DNA of 64,000 nucleotides, from the NCBI RefSeq assembly GCF_002272875.1, contig NZ_MLAN01000002.1, positions 62,001 to 126,000 on the forward strand, given 5' to 3'. The notes beneath the pieces are model-generated. The model was given only the letters and a program-made list of their open reading frames with translations. It was not told where the DNA came from and made no database searches. This DNA comes from Helicobacter sp. 11S02629-2 (GTDB lineage Bacteria; Campylobacterota; Campylobacteria; Campylobacterales; Helicobacteraceae). Shown one piece after another: positions 17,044 to 24,371 of the stretch. The stretch's first letter is position 1, and every line of letters begins with the position of its first letter. The position numbers were made by a program, and so were the translations under genes.

Positions 17044-18801
17044 ATGGTGAAAAAACACAGATTAAAAGTGATTATAGTCTTAGTTATAGCCGTGCTTATA
17101 GTAGTTTTTATGGTTAGAAATCACGCCGTGCAGTACTTTGCTGCTGGGCTTGCTATCTTCTTACTTGGCATGATGTTTTTAAGTGAAGGCTTTAAAGAGA
17201 TAAATGGCGGTTTTTTAGAAAAACTTTTAAGAAAGTTTTCAGGCACTAAAACTACAAGCGTCATCTTTGGTGCCCTAACTACTATGATAATGCAAAGCTC
17301 AACGCTAGTTACCATCCTTAGTCTTTCTTTCCTTTCAGCCTCACTTATCACCTTAGGACAGGCCTTAGGCATAGTCTTTGGGGCAAATATTGGGAGTACT
17401 ACTAGTGGATGGATAATAGCTGGCATTGGACTAAAGCTTGACATATCTATACTTGGCATGCCACTAATTGCCATAGGCGTGCTTATGATGTTTATGAAAG
17501 ATAATATAAATCTTAAAGCCCTAGGTAAGATACTAGCAGGTGTAGGCTTTTTCTTCTTAGGCATAGCTTATATAAAGACTGGGTTTAATGGCTATGCTAA
17601 CTCTTTTAGCTTTAACTTTGGAGATAAAAACTATGTCTTAGCCTTTAGTATATTTTTTATCCTTGGTATAGTTATAACTTCTATCATACAAAGTAGCTTT
17701 GCCACACTAACTATCATAATACTAGCCTTAAATGCCGGAACTATCACTTATGATAATGCACTAGCCTTAGTCATAGGCACAAATGTAGGAGGTGTAGTAA
17801 CTGCCCTTATAGCCTCTATATCAGCAAGTCTAGATTCTAAAAAGCTAGCCATTGGCAATACTATCTTTAACATAGCCATCGCCATAGTTTGCATAGCCCT
17901 TTTGCCCTACTTCAAAGACATAGTAAACTTTTTAGATGACCTTTTTAGGTTTGACCCAAAAAACTACACTTTAAAGATAGCCCTTTTTCACACGACTTAT
18001 AACGTCATAGCCGTGCTTTTAATGACACCTTTTATACCCCTTTTTGAAAAAGCTCTTAATAAGATGCTAAAAAGTAAAAAAAGCCAAGTGGATATGCCTA
18101 GGTACATAGACCCAAGTCTTATACCTTATATAAACACAGCCACAGAGGCCTTGCAAAGAGAAGTAAGGCATCTTTTTTCTAACGCTAGATACGTCTTAAG
18201 CGTAAGTGTTGGACTTTCGCTTGATAAGTTAAAGCAAGGAAGCTTAAGTGCAAGCGACTTAGACAACTATGAGTGGGTGGATATAAGCTTAAAAGACTTA
18301 TATGACCAAAAGATAAGGGCCATCTTTGATGGCATCATAGAGTTTTCTTCAAGCCTTAGTCTAGCATCTGGTGATGAGAAGTTTAGTAAAGAGATCTTTG
18401 CTTTACAAAACAGTGCTAGAAGCCTTGCTGAAGCCACTAGGAATCTAATCACTTTGCACACACACCTTCGCAAGTTTGCCAACTCTAAAAATAAGATTCT
18501 AACTGAGCAGTACTTGCAGCTTAGGCTAATGTTTGGTTTTTTAATATGTGAACTAGAAGAGGTGCTAACTTTTAAAGAAGATTCTATGGAATCTAAAACG
18601 CGTCTTAAAAACCTAAAAGAAAGCTTTAAGCTAAAAGATAAAAACGCGCTTAAGGAGGTAGAAAAACTTCTATCTAATAAGCTTTTAGAAGTAGATGTCG
18701 CAACCTCTTTGCTAAGTGATATAAGCTTTAGTTTTAATGTAGCAAAAGACTTTATTAATAGCACTGGTTATCTTATAAAGCTTCATAAGCATGATGAGTA
18801 A
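17044..18801 (+). CDS. Na+/phosphate cotransporter family protein with C-terminal PhoU-like domain
   Basis: This inner membrane transporter of 585 residues is of the NptA/YjbB type, likely moving phosphate with sodium. It shows two inverted repeat units, each with the QSS signature (MQSSTLVTILSLSFL near residue 88; IQSSFATLTIIIL near 217). After each comes a Gly-rich stretch (GIVFGANIGSTTSGWI; ALVIGTNVGGVVTALI). About nine membrane helices end near residue 335. The rest, residues 350-585, is a helical PhoU-like domain that may sense or regulate. It is preceded by a terminator and so probably has its own promoter in the short gap. Convergent with the small secreted-protein gene, with only 3 bp between them. 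Confidence 0.9.
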   Translation: MVKKHRLKVIIVLVIAVLIVVFMVRNHAVQYFAAGLAIFLLGMMFLSEGFKEINGGFLEKLLRKFSGTKTTSVIFGALTTMIMQSSTLVTILSLSFLSASLITLGQALGIVFGANIGSTTSGWIIAGIGLKLDISILGMPLIAIGVLMMFMKDNINLKALGKILAGVGFFFLGIAYIKTGFNGYANSFSFNFGDKNYVLAFSIFFILGIVITSIIQSSFATLTIIILALNAGTITYDNALALVIGTNVGGVVTALIASISASLDSKKLAIGNTIFNIAIAIVCIALLPYFKDIVNFLDDLFRFDPKNYTLKIALFHTTYNVIAVLLMTPFIPLFEKALNKMLKSKKSQVDMPRYIDPSLIPYINTATEALQREVRHLFSNARYVLSVSVGLSLDKLKQGSLSASDLDNYEWVDISLKDLYDQKIRAIFDGIIEFSSSLSLASGDEKFSKEIFALQNSARSLAEATRNLITLHTHLRKFANSKNKILTEQYLQLRLMFGFLICELEEVLTFKEDSMESKTRLKNLKESFKLKDKNALKEVEKLLSNKLLEVDVATSLLSDISFSFNVAKDFINSTGYLIKLHKHDE

Positions 18802-18804
18802 GAC

Positions 18805-19035
18805 TTATGTCTTGATGCTAGGGCATGTAGTGGCAACTAAGTTGTTAAAAGTCACTCCTTGGCTAGACTTAGTAGCACTTGCATCAGTGCCTACAGCACC
18901 ACCTACCATAAACTTAAGCCCATTTATATTGTTTTCTAAAGCTTGACTTCCTTCTCCAAAGGCTAGTGTGCCAAAGGATAAAAGGCTAGCTAGGGCTAGC
19001 TTTAAGGTTTTAATCTTAAGAGTTTTGCTTACCAT
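18805..19035 (-). CDS. Small secreted protein of unknown function (76 residues)
   Basis: I do not recognise this protein. The start at 19035 (MVSKTLKIKTLKLALASL) is chosen because AAAGGAG stands 6 bases upstream; an upstream in-frame start at 19074 lacks one. A clear signal peptide (Lys-rich, then LALASLLSFGTLAFG) would leave about 50 residues: EGSQALENNINGLKFMVGGA then VGTDASATKSSQGVTFNNLVATTCPSIKT. One cysteine, six residues from the end, is the only notable residue. It is small, Gly/Ser/Thr/Asn-rich and probably periplasmic or surface-exposed. It sits alone in a gap after the convergent Na/Pi transporter. Confidence 0.65.
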   Translation of the reverse strand: MVSKTLKIKTLKLALASLLSFGTLAFGEGSQALENNINGLKFMVGGAVGTDASATKSSQGVTFNNLVATTCPSIKT

Positions 19036-19203
19036 AAAAACTCCTTTAAAAAGATAGATACGATTACGCGCCATACTAGTAAGTTTTATGTTTAGGAATC
19101 TTAAAAACTAAAAAAGAAGAAAGAAAGGTTAAGCTATAGCTTAACTATCAGCAAGCCCTAGATCGCTCAAGCTTGCTTTTTAAATAAAAGCTTTACCAAA
19201 AGC

Positions 19204-19914
19204 CTATAAACTAAGATCTAAGCTTATATTTTCACTTCTTAAGATCTCATCCATCTTTTTAAAGATGCCAGATCCTATAAAGCCTCTAGCTAGTGGGCTA
19301 GGATGGGGGGCTTTTAGTATAAAGTGTTTTTTAGAATCTATTAAAGCCTCTTTACTCTTAGCAAAGTTACCAAGCAAGATAAAGATTAAGCCTTCTTTTT
19401 GCAAGGAAAGATTTTTGATGATGGCATCAGTGACTTTTTCCCAGCCAAAGTTTTTATGACTTGCTGGGCTATTAGCCTCTACGCTTAAGATAGAGTTCAT
19501 TAGCAGTATGCCTTCTTTTGCCCACTTGCTCAAGTCTCCATGTGCTGGTATCTTAAAGTCTATAGAAGTGGCTAGCTCTTTATAGATATTTTTTAAACTT
19601 GGTGCAGGCTTAAGCATAAAAGGCGTGCTAAAGCTTAGCCCCATGGCTTGAGGGATCAAAGCAAGGTTGCCATCTACTTTATAGATATAAGGCTTACTTC
19701 TAGGGTCTATAGAATCTATAGGGAAGCTAAAGGCGTTATGATAGGGGTCTTGACCAAGCAGGACTACTTTTAAAGATTCTAAAGGTGTAAGCTTAAAAGC
19801 GTTAAATAGTAAATCTTGCCTTGGAAAAACTAAGCTTTTAAGAGAGGCTTGTTTATAAGAAGATAAAGGCTCTTCTAATAAGCTTTTAGAAACAAACCCT
19901 TTCCAATCTAGCAT
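19204..19914 (-). CDS. ung: Uracil-DNA glycosylase
   Basis: Ung removes uracil from DNA in base-excision repair. Family motifs are present: LLGQDPYH with the catalytic Asp, MGLSFS, LMNSILSVEANSPASH (Phe/Asn pocket region), and HPSPLARGF with the catalytic His. Unlike ordinary Ung, about 22 extra residues (NAFSFPIDSIDPRSKPYIYK and following) separate GQDPYH from the short GLSFS motif. The start at 19914 follows AGGAAG; the in-frame TTG just upstream is less likely. It lies downstream of the FtsB-like gene (12 bp), probably in the same transcript from eno. Confidence 0.93.
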   Translation of the reverse strand: MLDWKGFVSKSLLEEPLSSYKQASLKSLVFPRQDLLFNAFKLTPLESLKVVLLGQDPYHNAFSFPIDSIDPRSKPYIYKVDGNLALIPQAMGLSFSTPFMLKPAPSLKNIYKELATSIDFKIPAHGDLSKWAKEGILLMNSILSVEANSPASHKNFGWEKVTDAIIKNLSLQKEGLIFILLGNFAKSKEALIDSKKHFILKAPHPSPLARGFIGSGIFKKMDEILRSENISLDLSL

Positions 19915-19926
19915 CAACTTCCTTGT

Positions 19927-21471
19927 CTATTTAGCACTTACTGGAGGTGTTTGCGTCGTGGTTGCTTTTAGTGCTTGGTTTTGAGTAGTGCTAGCACTTG
20001 GCGTGGTGGCTGTGCTAGTAGAGATGTTAGTTGGAGGCTCTAAGGAAAGATACTCTAAGTACTCTTTATGAAGGGCGGCATTTTCTAAGCGGCTAGCTTC
20101 TACTTGGGCTGAGAGGGTCTTTTCCTCTCCTCTAAGCCTTTCTAAGATTCCAAAAGAGTTATCGCCAAAAAGAAGATAGGCGACATCAAGTACTATTATT
20201 ATGGCTACACCAAATACTATAAGTGCTAGTCTATTAGAGTAAAGGGCATACTTTAGATTAGACCCCTTACCTCCATCAAAGGCTTCTCTTAACTCGGCTT
20301 TTTCTTTTAGCTTCCTTCTTTTTTCTTCCTCATGCCTTGCTTTTTTGACCTCTTTTTCTATATCTTTATCTTTGTGCTGAGGCTTAGTAGCGGTATCTTT
20401 AGTGTTTGCTTGGCTTTGAATCTGTTCTTTTTGACTAGGTATATTAGAAGTTTCTTCTTTTAAGTCTTGTGTATTAGTATCATCTTCTTTAAGACTTACA
20501 TCTATATCTTTTATCTCTTCATAAGCCTTTGCTGCTTGAGACTTAAAAGACATAGCATCTTGTGCTATAACGCTTTGGTCGCTAGCTTCTTCTTGATTGA
20601 AATCTTTAGCCTTTAAGGCTTCAAGGTTTTTAGAATCTTCATCTAATAGATCATCTTTTAGGTCGTCTTTTTTTTTAGATTCCATATTTTTAGATTCTAT
20701 ATCTTTGAGTTCTGGGCTAGTTTTATTAGGTGGGTTGTTTATAGAAGTGTTTGTATCTGTAGATGTATTACTATCATCATCTATATCACAAGCACTAGGT
20801 CCATCAAAAAGCGCTTCTTCTAGCTTGCTTTTAAAAGTAGTAGAAGCATCATCTTGCACGCTTAAAGATTTTTTAGTTTGGGTGCCTTGAGTGCCTTGTT
20901 TTTTAAGGGCACTATGAAGCAAGTTTTTAACATCACTTTTTACAGTTTTTAGATCTAGTTTAGAGTTTTTAGCGGCTTTCTCATCTATCTTAGAATCTGT
21001 TTTAGAATCTACTTTTACATCTAGCCTTTCATCATCTGCAAAAAGATTAGAAAGGTCTTTTTCTACCACATCTACTATCTCATCAGCTGGCAAGCTAGCA
21101 GACTGCTCTGCTAAAGATGGCTTAGAAGTAGGAAGTATCTCAAGGCTATCTATCTCTTTTAGGTTTATAACTTCACTTAAGCTATCTATACTAGAATCTG
21201 CATTTTCTACATCGCTGCTTTCTTTGCTGTCTTCTATCTTTTTTATCTCATCTATCTCTGCTTGCTCACTTATATCTACTAGCTTTATACCCATGTCATC
21301 TTTAGTGGAAAATATATCATCTATAGGTGCAGAATCTAAAAGACTAGATCTAAGAGTAGTATCCTTACTGCTAGGACTTGCAGTCTTAGAAGCCTTGGCT
21401 TCTAAGATATCTTTATCTTCTTTTTTATCTATAGATTCTGACATAGTAGACTTTTGGCTAGTTTCTTGCAA
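19927..21471 (-). CDS. FtsB/DivIC-like membrane protein with a ~410-residue acidic N-terminal extension
   Basis: The C-terminal 100 residues look like a septum-formation initiator of the FtsB/DivIC type. One membrane helix (LALIVFGVAIIIVLDVAYLLF, about 415-435) is followed by GDNSFGILERLRGEEKTLSAQVEASRLENAALHKEYLEYL, a coiled coil, then a Thr/Ser/Pro-rich tail. Before the helix stand ~410 residues dominated by Asp, Ser, Lys and Glu with few hydrophobics, probably disordered and cytoplasmic. E. coli FtsB has only about 103 residues in all. Next to eno a similar division-type gene is found in C. jejuni, which supports the identification. The TTG at 21471 lacks a good ribosome site; the ATG at 21447 is an alternative start. 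Confidence 0.68.
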   Translation of the reverse strand: MQETSQKSTMSESIDKKEDKDILEAKASKTASPSSKDTTLRSSLLDSAPIDDIFSTKDDMGIKLVDISEQAEIDEIKKIEDSKESSDVENADSSIDSLSEVINLKEIDSLEILPTSKPSLAEQSASLPADEIVDVVEKDLSNLFADDERLDVKVDSKTDSKIDEKAAKNSKLDLKTVKSDVKNLLHSALKKQGTQGTQTKKSLSVQDDASTTFKSKLEEALFDGPSACDIDDDSNTSTDTNTSINNPPNKTSPELKDIESKNMESKKKDDLKDDLLDEDSKNLEALKAKDFNQEEASDQSVIAQDAMSFKSQAAKAYEEIKDIDVSLKEDDTNTQDLKEETSNIPSQKEQIQSQANTKDTATKPQHKDKDIEKEVKKARHEEEKRRKLKEKAELREAFDGGKGSNLKYALYSNRLALIVFGVAIIIVLDVAYLLFGDNSFGILERLRGEEKTLSAQVEASRLENAALHKEYLEYLSLEPPTNISTSTATTPSASTTQNQALKATTTQTPPVSAK

Positions 21472-21488
21472 AAAGTATCTTTATCAAG

Positions 21489-22772
21489 CTAGATCTTGCA
21501 CTTATTAAAAAGTGTTCTAGCTACATAGCAAGTGCCTGAGTCTTTATGGGCTATATTTAGCAAGCGGTTGTATTTTGCCGTTCTTTCACCACGTGCTGGT
21601 GCACCTGTCTTTATCTCGCCACTATTTAGAGCAACTGCAAGGTCAGCTATAAAGCTATCTTCACTTTCTCCACTTCTATGACTTATGATGGTTTTGTAGC
21701 TGTTTCTTTGGGCTAGTCTTACTGTGTCTATAGTTTGAGTGATAGTTCCTATCTGATTAGGTTTAATCAAGATGGCATTAGCTATGCCCTCTTCTATGCC
21801 TTTTTTTAGAATCTTTGAGTTAGTGACAAATAAGTCATCGCCAACTAGTTGGATTCTATTTTTTAGCTTAGCTGTTAGATACTCCCAGCCAGTCCAGTCA
21901 TCCTCATCTAAGCCATCTTCAATAGATACTATAGGATAGGCATCAACTAGGCTTTCATAGTAGTCTACTAGCCCTTTAGAATCTAACTTTAACCCCTCAC
22001 CTTCAAGATGGTAAAGTCCATCTTTATAAAGCTCACTACTTGCTACATCAAGGGCTATAAAGATATCAACGCCGGGTTTATAGCCAGCTTTTTCTATAGC
22101 TTGCATAATAAGGCTTAAAGGTTCTTTATTATCTTTCAAGTTTGGTGCAAAGCCTCCTTCATCGCCAACTCCAGTGCTTAAGCCCTTTTCATTAAGCAAA
22201 GCTTTTAAGTGATGATAGATCTCTACACTTGCACGCATAGCCTCGCTAAAGTAGTCAAAGCCAAGAGGCATGATCATGTATTCTTGAAAGTCTACGTTGT
22301 TATCAGCGTGGCTACCGCCATTAATGATATTAAGCATAGGAGCTGGAAGGATGCCAGCGTTTATACCGCCTATGTATTTATAAAGTGGGAGATGAAGGCT
22401 ATTGCTTGCAGCACGCGCTAGTGCCATAGAAACGCCCAAAGTGGCATTAGCCCCAAGCTTAGAAAAGTTAGCAGTATTGTCTATTTGTTGCAGTAAGGTA
22501 TCAAGGCTTGATTGCTCTAGGGCATCCATGCCAACTATCTCTTTTGCTATAAGCGTATTAACATTAGAGCAAGCTTCTAGCACACCTTTACCAAGATAGC
22601 GTTTTGGGTCTTTGTCCCTTAACTCTAAGGCTTCTTTTTTACCAGTGCTTGCTCCACTTGGGACTATAGCACTTCCTATACTTCCATCACTTAAGGTTAT
22701 GTTTACTTGTACTGTTGGATTTGCCCTACTATCTAGTATCTCGTGTGCATGAACTTCTTTTATAGTTGCCAT
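21489..22772 (-). CDS. eno: Enolase
   Basis: Enolase interconverts 2-phosphoglycerate and phosphoenolpyruvate and needs Mg2+. The 427-residue product has the usual landmarks: [17 protein letters not shown] and [14 protein letters not shown] in the N-terminal domain, [11 protein letters not shown], the metal ligands in [11 protein letters not shown] and [10 protein letters not shown], the catalytic Lys in LIKPNQIGT, and the signature [18 protein letters not shown]. The start follows a moderate ribosome site. It is upstream of the FtsB-like gene (17 bp) in the order known from Campylobacter, but recA, which accompanies eno there, is absent. Confidence 0.98.
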   Translation of the reverse strand: MATIKEVHAHEILDSRANPTVQVNITLSDGSIGSAIVPSGASTGKKEALELRDKDPKRYLGKGVLEACSNVNTLIAKEIVGMDALEQSSLDTLLQQIDNTANFSKLGANATLGVSMALARAASNSLHLPLYKYIGGINAGILPAPMLNIINGGSHADNNVDFQEYMIMPLGFDYFSEAMRASVEIYHHLKALLNEKGLSTGVGDEGGFAPNLKDNKEPLSLIMQAIEKAGYKPGVDIFIALDVASSELYKDGLYHLEGEGLKLDSKGLVDYYESLVDAYPIVSIEDGLDEDDWTGWEYLTAKLKNRIQLVGDDLFVTNSKILKKGIEEGIANAILIKPNQIGTITQTIDTVRLAQRNSYKTIISHRSGESEDSFIADLAVALNSGEIKTGAPARGERTAKYNRLLNIAHKDSGTCYVARTLFNKCKI

Positions 22773-22855
22773 TTTGTTAAGTCTCCTTATTATATGTCTT
22801 GATCTATTTTAACTTATGAGTAGGGATTTTACGCTTTTAAAATTAGCTACATAAG

Positions 22856-23434
22856 TCATAGTGCGCGACTTAGTGGTACATTTATCTCAGAGCTTGGATA
22901 GTGCTTAAGTATAGCCTCACACATAGGTGATAAAGTCCCAGAAGCATTATGTAGTCTTATATGCAAGGCATTTATACCATCAAAACTTATAGTTATGCAG
23001 TTATTAACCAAGTCTTCTTTTCCTTCCCTGCCTATCTTTAAGCTATCTCCACTTACCACCCATCTAGTTGGAGAGAGATGAAGATAGCCCATAAGCCAAA
23101 GTGGAGTGGCGTTGTTAACATTAAAGCCATTTATTAAAGCATATTCTTGTGTGCCACTTATTATGGTTTGTAAGTCGGTTTGATAGGCTACTGCTTGGGC
23201 ACTATTACGAGTTAGGGTAATCTTAGGGAGGGCTATACTTGCAATTATCCCTAGTATGATTATCACAAAAAGCACTTCTAAAGCACTAAAGCCACCCTTA
23301 AAAGTCTTAGTGCTTACTTGTGAGAACTCCACATCTCCAAATTTTTTTTCAGAGCTTTTTATAGAATCTTCTTTTTTAAAAAGACCTTGTGCAAGCGCTT
23401 TTAGATCTTTTAGGTAGACGCTTAGTTTACTCAC
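22856..23434 (-). CDS. Prepilin-like (pseudopilin) protein with an unusually long leader
   Basis: The product, 192 residues, carries the class III signal of type IV pilins and type II secretion pseudopilins: KGGFSALEVLFVIIILGIIASIALPKI (residues ~47-72). Here a prepilin peptidase would cut after Gly and methylate Phe, and Glu is at position +5. A hydrophilic leader of nearly 50 residues stands before it, whereas leaders are usually 6-25. The C-terminal globular part (residues 75-192) has two Cys (NNCITISF and MCEAIL) that may form a disulfide. The GTG start follows the cheZ-like stop by 6 bp, suggesting co-expression; the ribosome site is weak. Which machine it serves is unknown: competence, secretion or adhesion are possible. 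Confidence 0.72.
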   Translation of the reverse strand: MSKLSVYLKDLKALAQGLFKKEDSIKSSEKKFGDVEFSQVSTKTFKGGFSALEVLFVIIILGIIASIALPKITLTRNSAQAVAYQTDLQTIISGTQEYALINGFNVNNATPLWLMGYLHLSPTRWVVSGDSLKIGREGKEDLVNNCITISFDGINALHIRLHNASGTLSPMCEAILKHYPSSEINVPLSRAL

Positions 23435-23440
23435 AGCTTT

Positions 23441-24172
23441 TTATTTGTTACCAAAAGAAGCAATGAGTGCTTCTATATCATCTTCAGTAGCTACTTCATC
23501 GCTTCTATCACCAGCTATATAAGTAGCAGAGCCCACACGCCTAGAATCTTCAACACGCCCTTCAAACAAGGAGTTCATATACTGACTTAAAGCACGCATA
23601 ACGTTTATTACGCGCTCTATCTTTTGTCTGTGTATATCTTGATACTGCATGATATCCATAGCCTGCATACTAGCATCACCACACTCCATAGCACTATCTG
23701 CAAGGTTGGCATTTTTCTTTGCTATCTCTTTTGTGTCCTCTAAAGCCTTTTTAAAAGTCTCTATGTTTGGGAATCTAGCTGAGAGTGTTTCAAAGAGTTC
23801 TTCTTGTGCACTAAAGTACTTTTTTAGTGCCTTAGACTGCTTTTCTATATTAGTAGCAGCACTGCTTATAACTTCAAGTTGATCAAAAATCTCAGTCATC
23901 TTAACTTCAGAATCTTTAGTTACATCATCTAGCTGGTGTACTACTTTATGCTCTTCTGTAGGCGGTGGTGGTGGCCACTTCCTACCTGCATCAGCCCTAT
24001 AGCGTGCAGGGTCTATATACTCAGCCTTTATGTCTTCATCATGGCTAATTGGCTCCATCTCTTCTGATGTAGTATGTTCATCTTGGGATGCAGTTTGTGA
24101 TGTTTGGGAATCTAGATTTTCTAAATCATCAACACCTTGAGACATTAAGGAATCTAGCTCTTCTTGTGTCAT
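23441..24172 (-). CDS. cheZ: CheZ-like chemotaxis phosphatase (remote CheZ of the Campylobacterota)
   Basis: This family removes phosphate from CheY-P and so sets flagellar switching. The start at ATG 24172 (MTQEELDSLMSQG) is chosen because AGAGGAG lies five bases upstream; the longer frame to 24250 has none. The 243 residues contain a Ser/Glu/Asp-rich region with a PPPPP linker, then a long helical hairpin (about residues 90-200) with MQYQDIHRQKIERVINVMRALSQYMN, the equivalent of the catalytic Asp/Gln site of CheZ. The C-terminus EDDIEALIASFGNK resembles the CheY-binding tail of E. coli CheZ. The N-terminal TQEELDSLM resembles the CheY-binding end of FliM. H. pylori HP0170 is the described counterpart. 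Confidence 0.8.
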   Translation of the reverse strand: MTQEELDSLMSQGVDDLENLDSQTSQTASQDEHTTSEEMEPISHDEDIKAEYIDPARYRADAGRKWPPPPPTEEHKVVHQLDDVTKDSEVKMTEIFDQLEVISSAATNIEKQSKALKKYFSAQEELFETLSARFPNIETFKKALEDTKEIAKKNANLADSAMECGDASMQAMDIMQYQDIHRQKIERVINVMRALSQYMNSLFEGRVEDSRRVGSATYIAGDRSDEVATEDDIEALIASFGNK

Positions 24173-24318
24173 CAAAACTCCTCTATGGGGAAAATTTGTA
24201 CTTTTGCCAATTATAGCAAAGTTAAAAAATGTATTTTTTAAGTATGACAAAAAGTTACTTTAAAGTATTTAATAAGGGCATTTAAGCTAGATATTATTAT
24301 TTTTGCTATATCTTAATA

Positions 24319-24358
24319 CTTATAATGATGTATAAAATCGTTATCATAATTAATAGAT
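24319..24358 (+). promoter_or_regulatory. Candidate Fur-type operator and promoter before the TonB-dependent receptor
   Basis: Between the divergent cheZ-like gene and the receptor stands an AT-rich stretch with repeated GATAAT-type blocks: ATAATGATG, ATCGTTATCATAATTA and AGATAAT, lying just before the ribosome site. Fur boxes in Helicobacter are AT-rich inverted repeats of the type TAATAATnATTATTA. The match is suggestive, not exact. TATAAA within it could be a -10 element. Confidence 0.4.
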
Positions 24359-24371
24359 AATAGGAAAAAGT

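Noticed and set aside
18267-18764. 165-codon minus-strand frame inside the Na/Pi transporter gene
   Set aside because: Ser/Leu/Lys-rich composition typical of a reversed reading of Lys/Glu-rich code; it has no ribosome site and no family resemblance.
19300-19312. A poly-G/poly-C tract for slipped-strand phase variation in ung
   Set aside because: The run has only six bases and lies in a conserved motif (PHPSP), too short for high-frequency slippage. I saw no G or C run of seven or more in the window.
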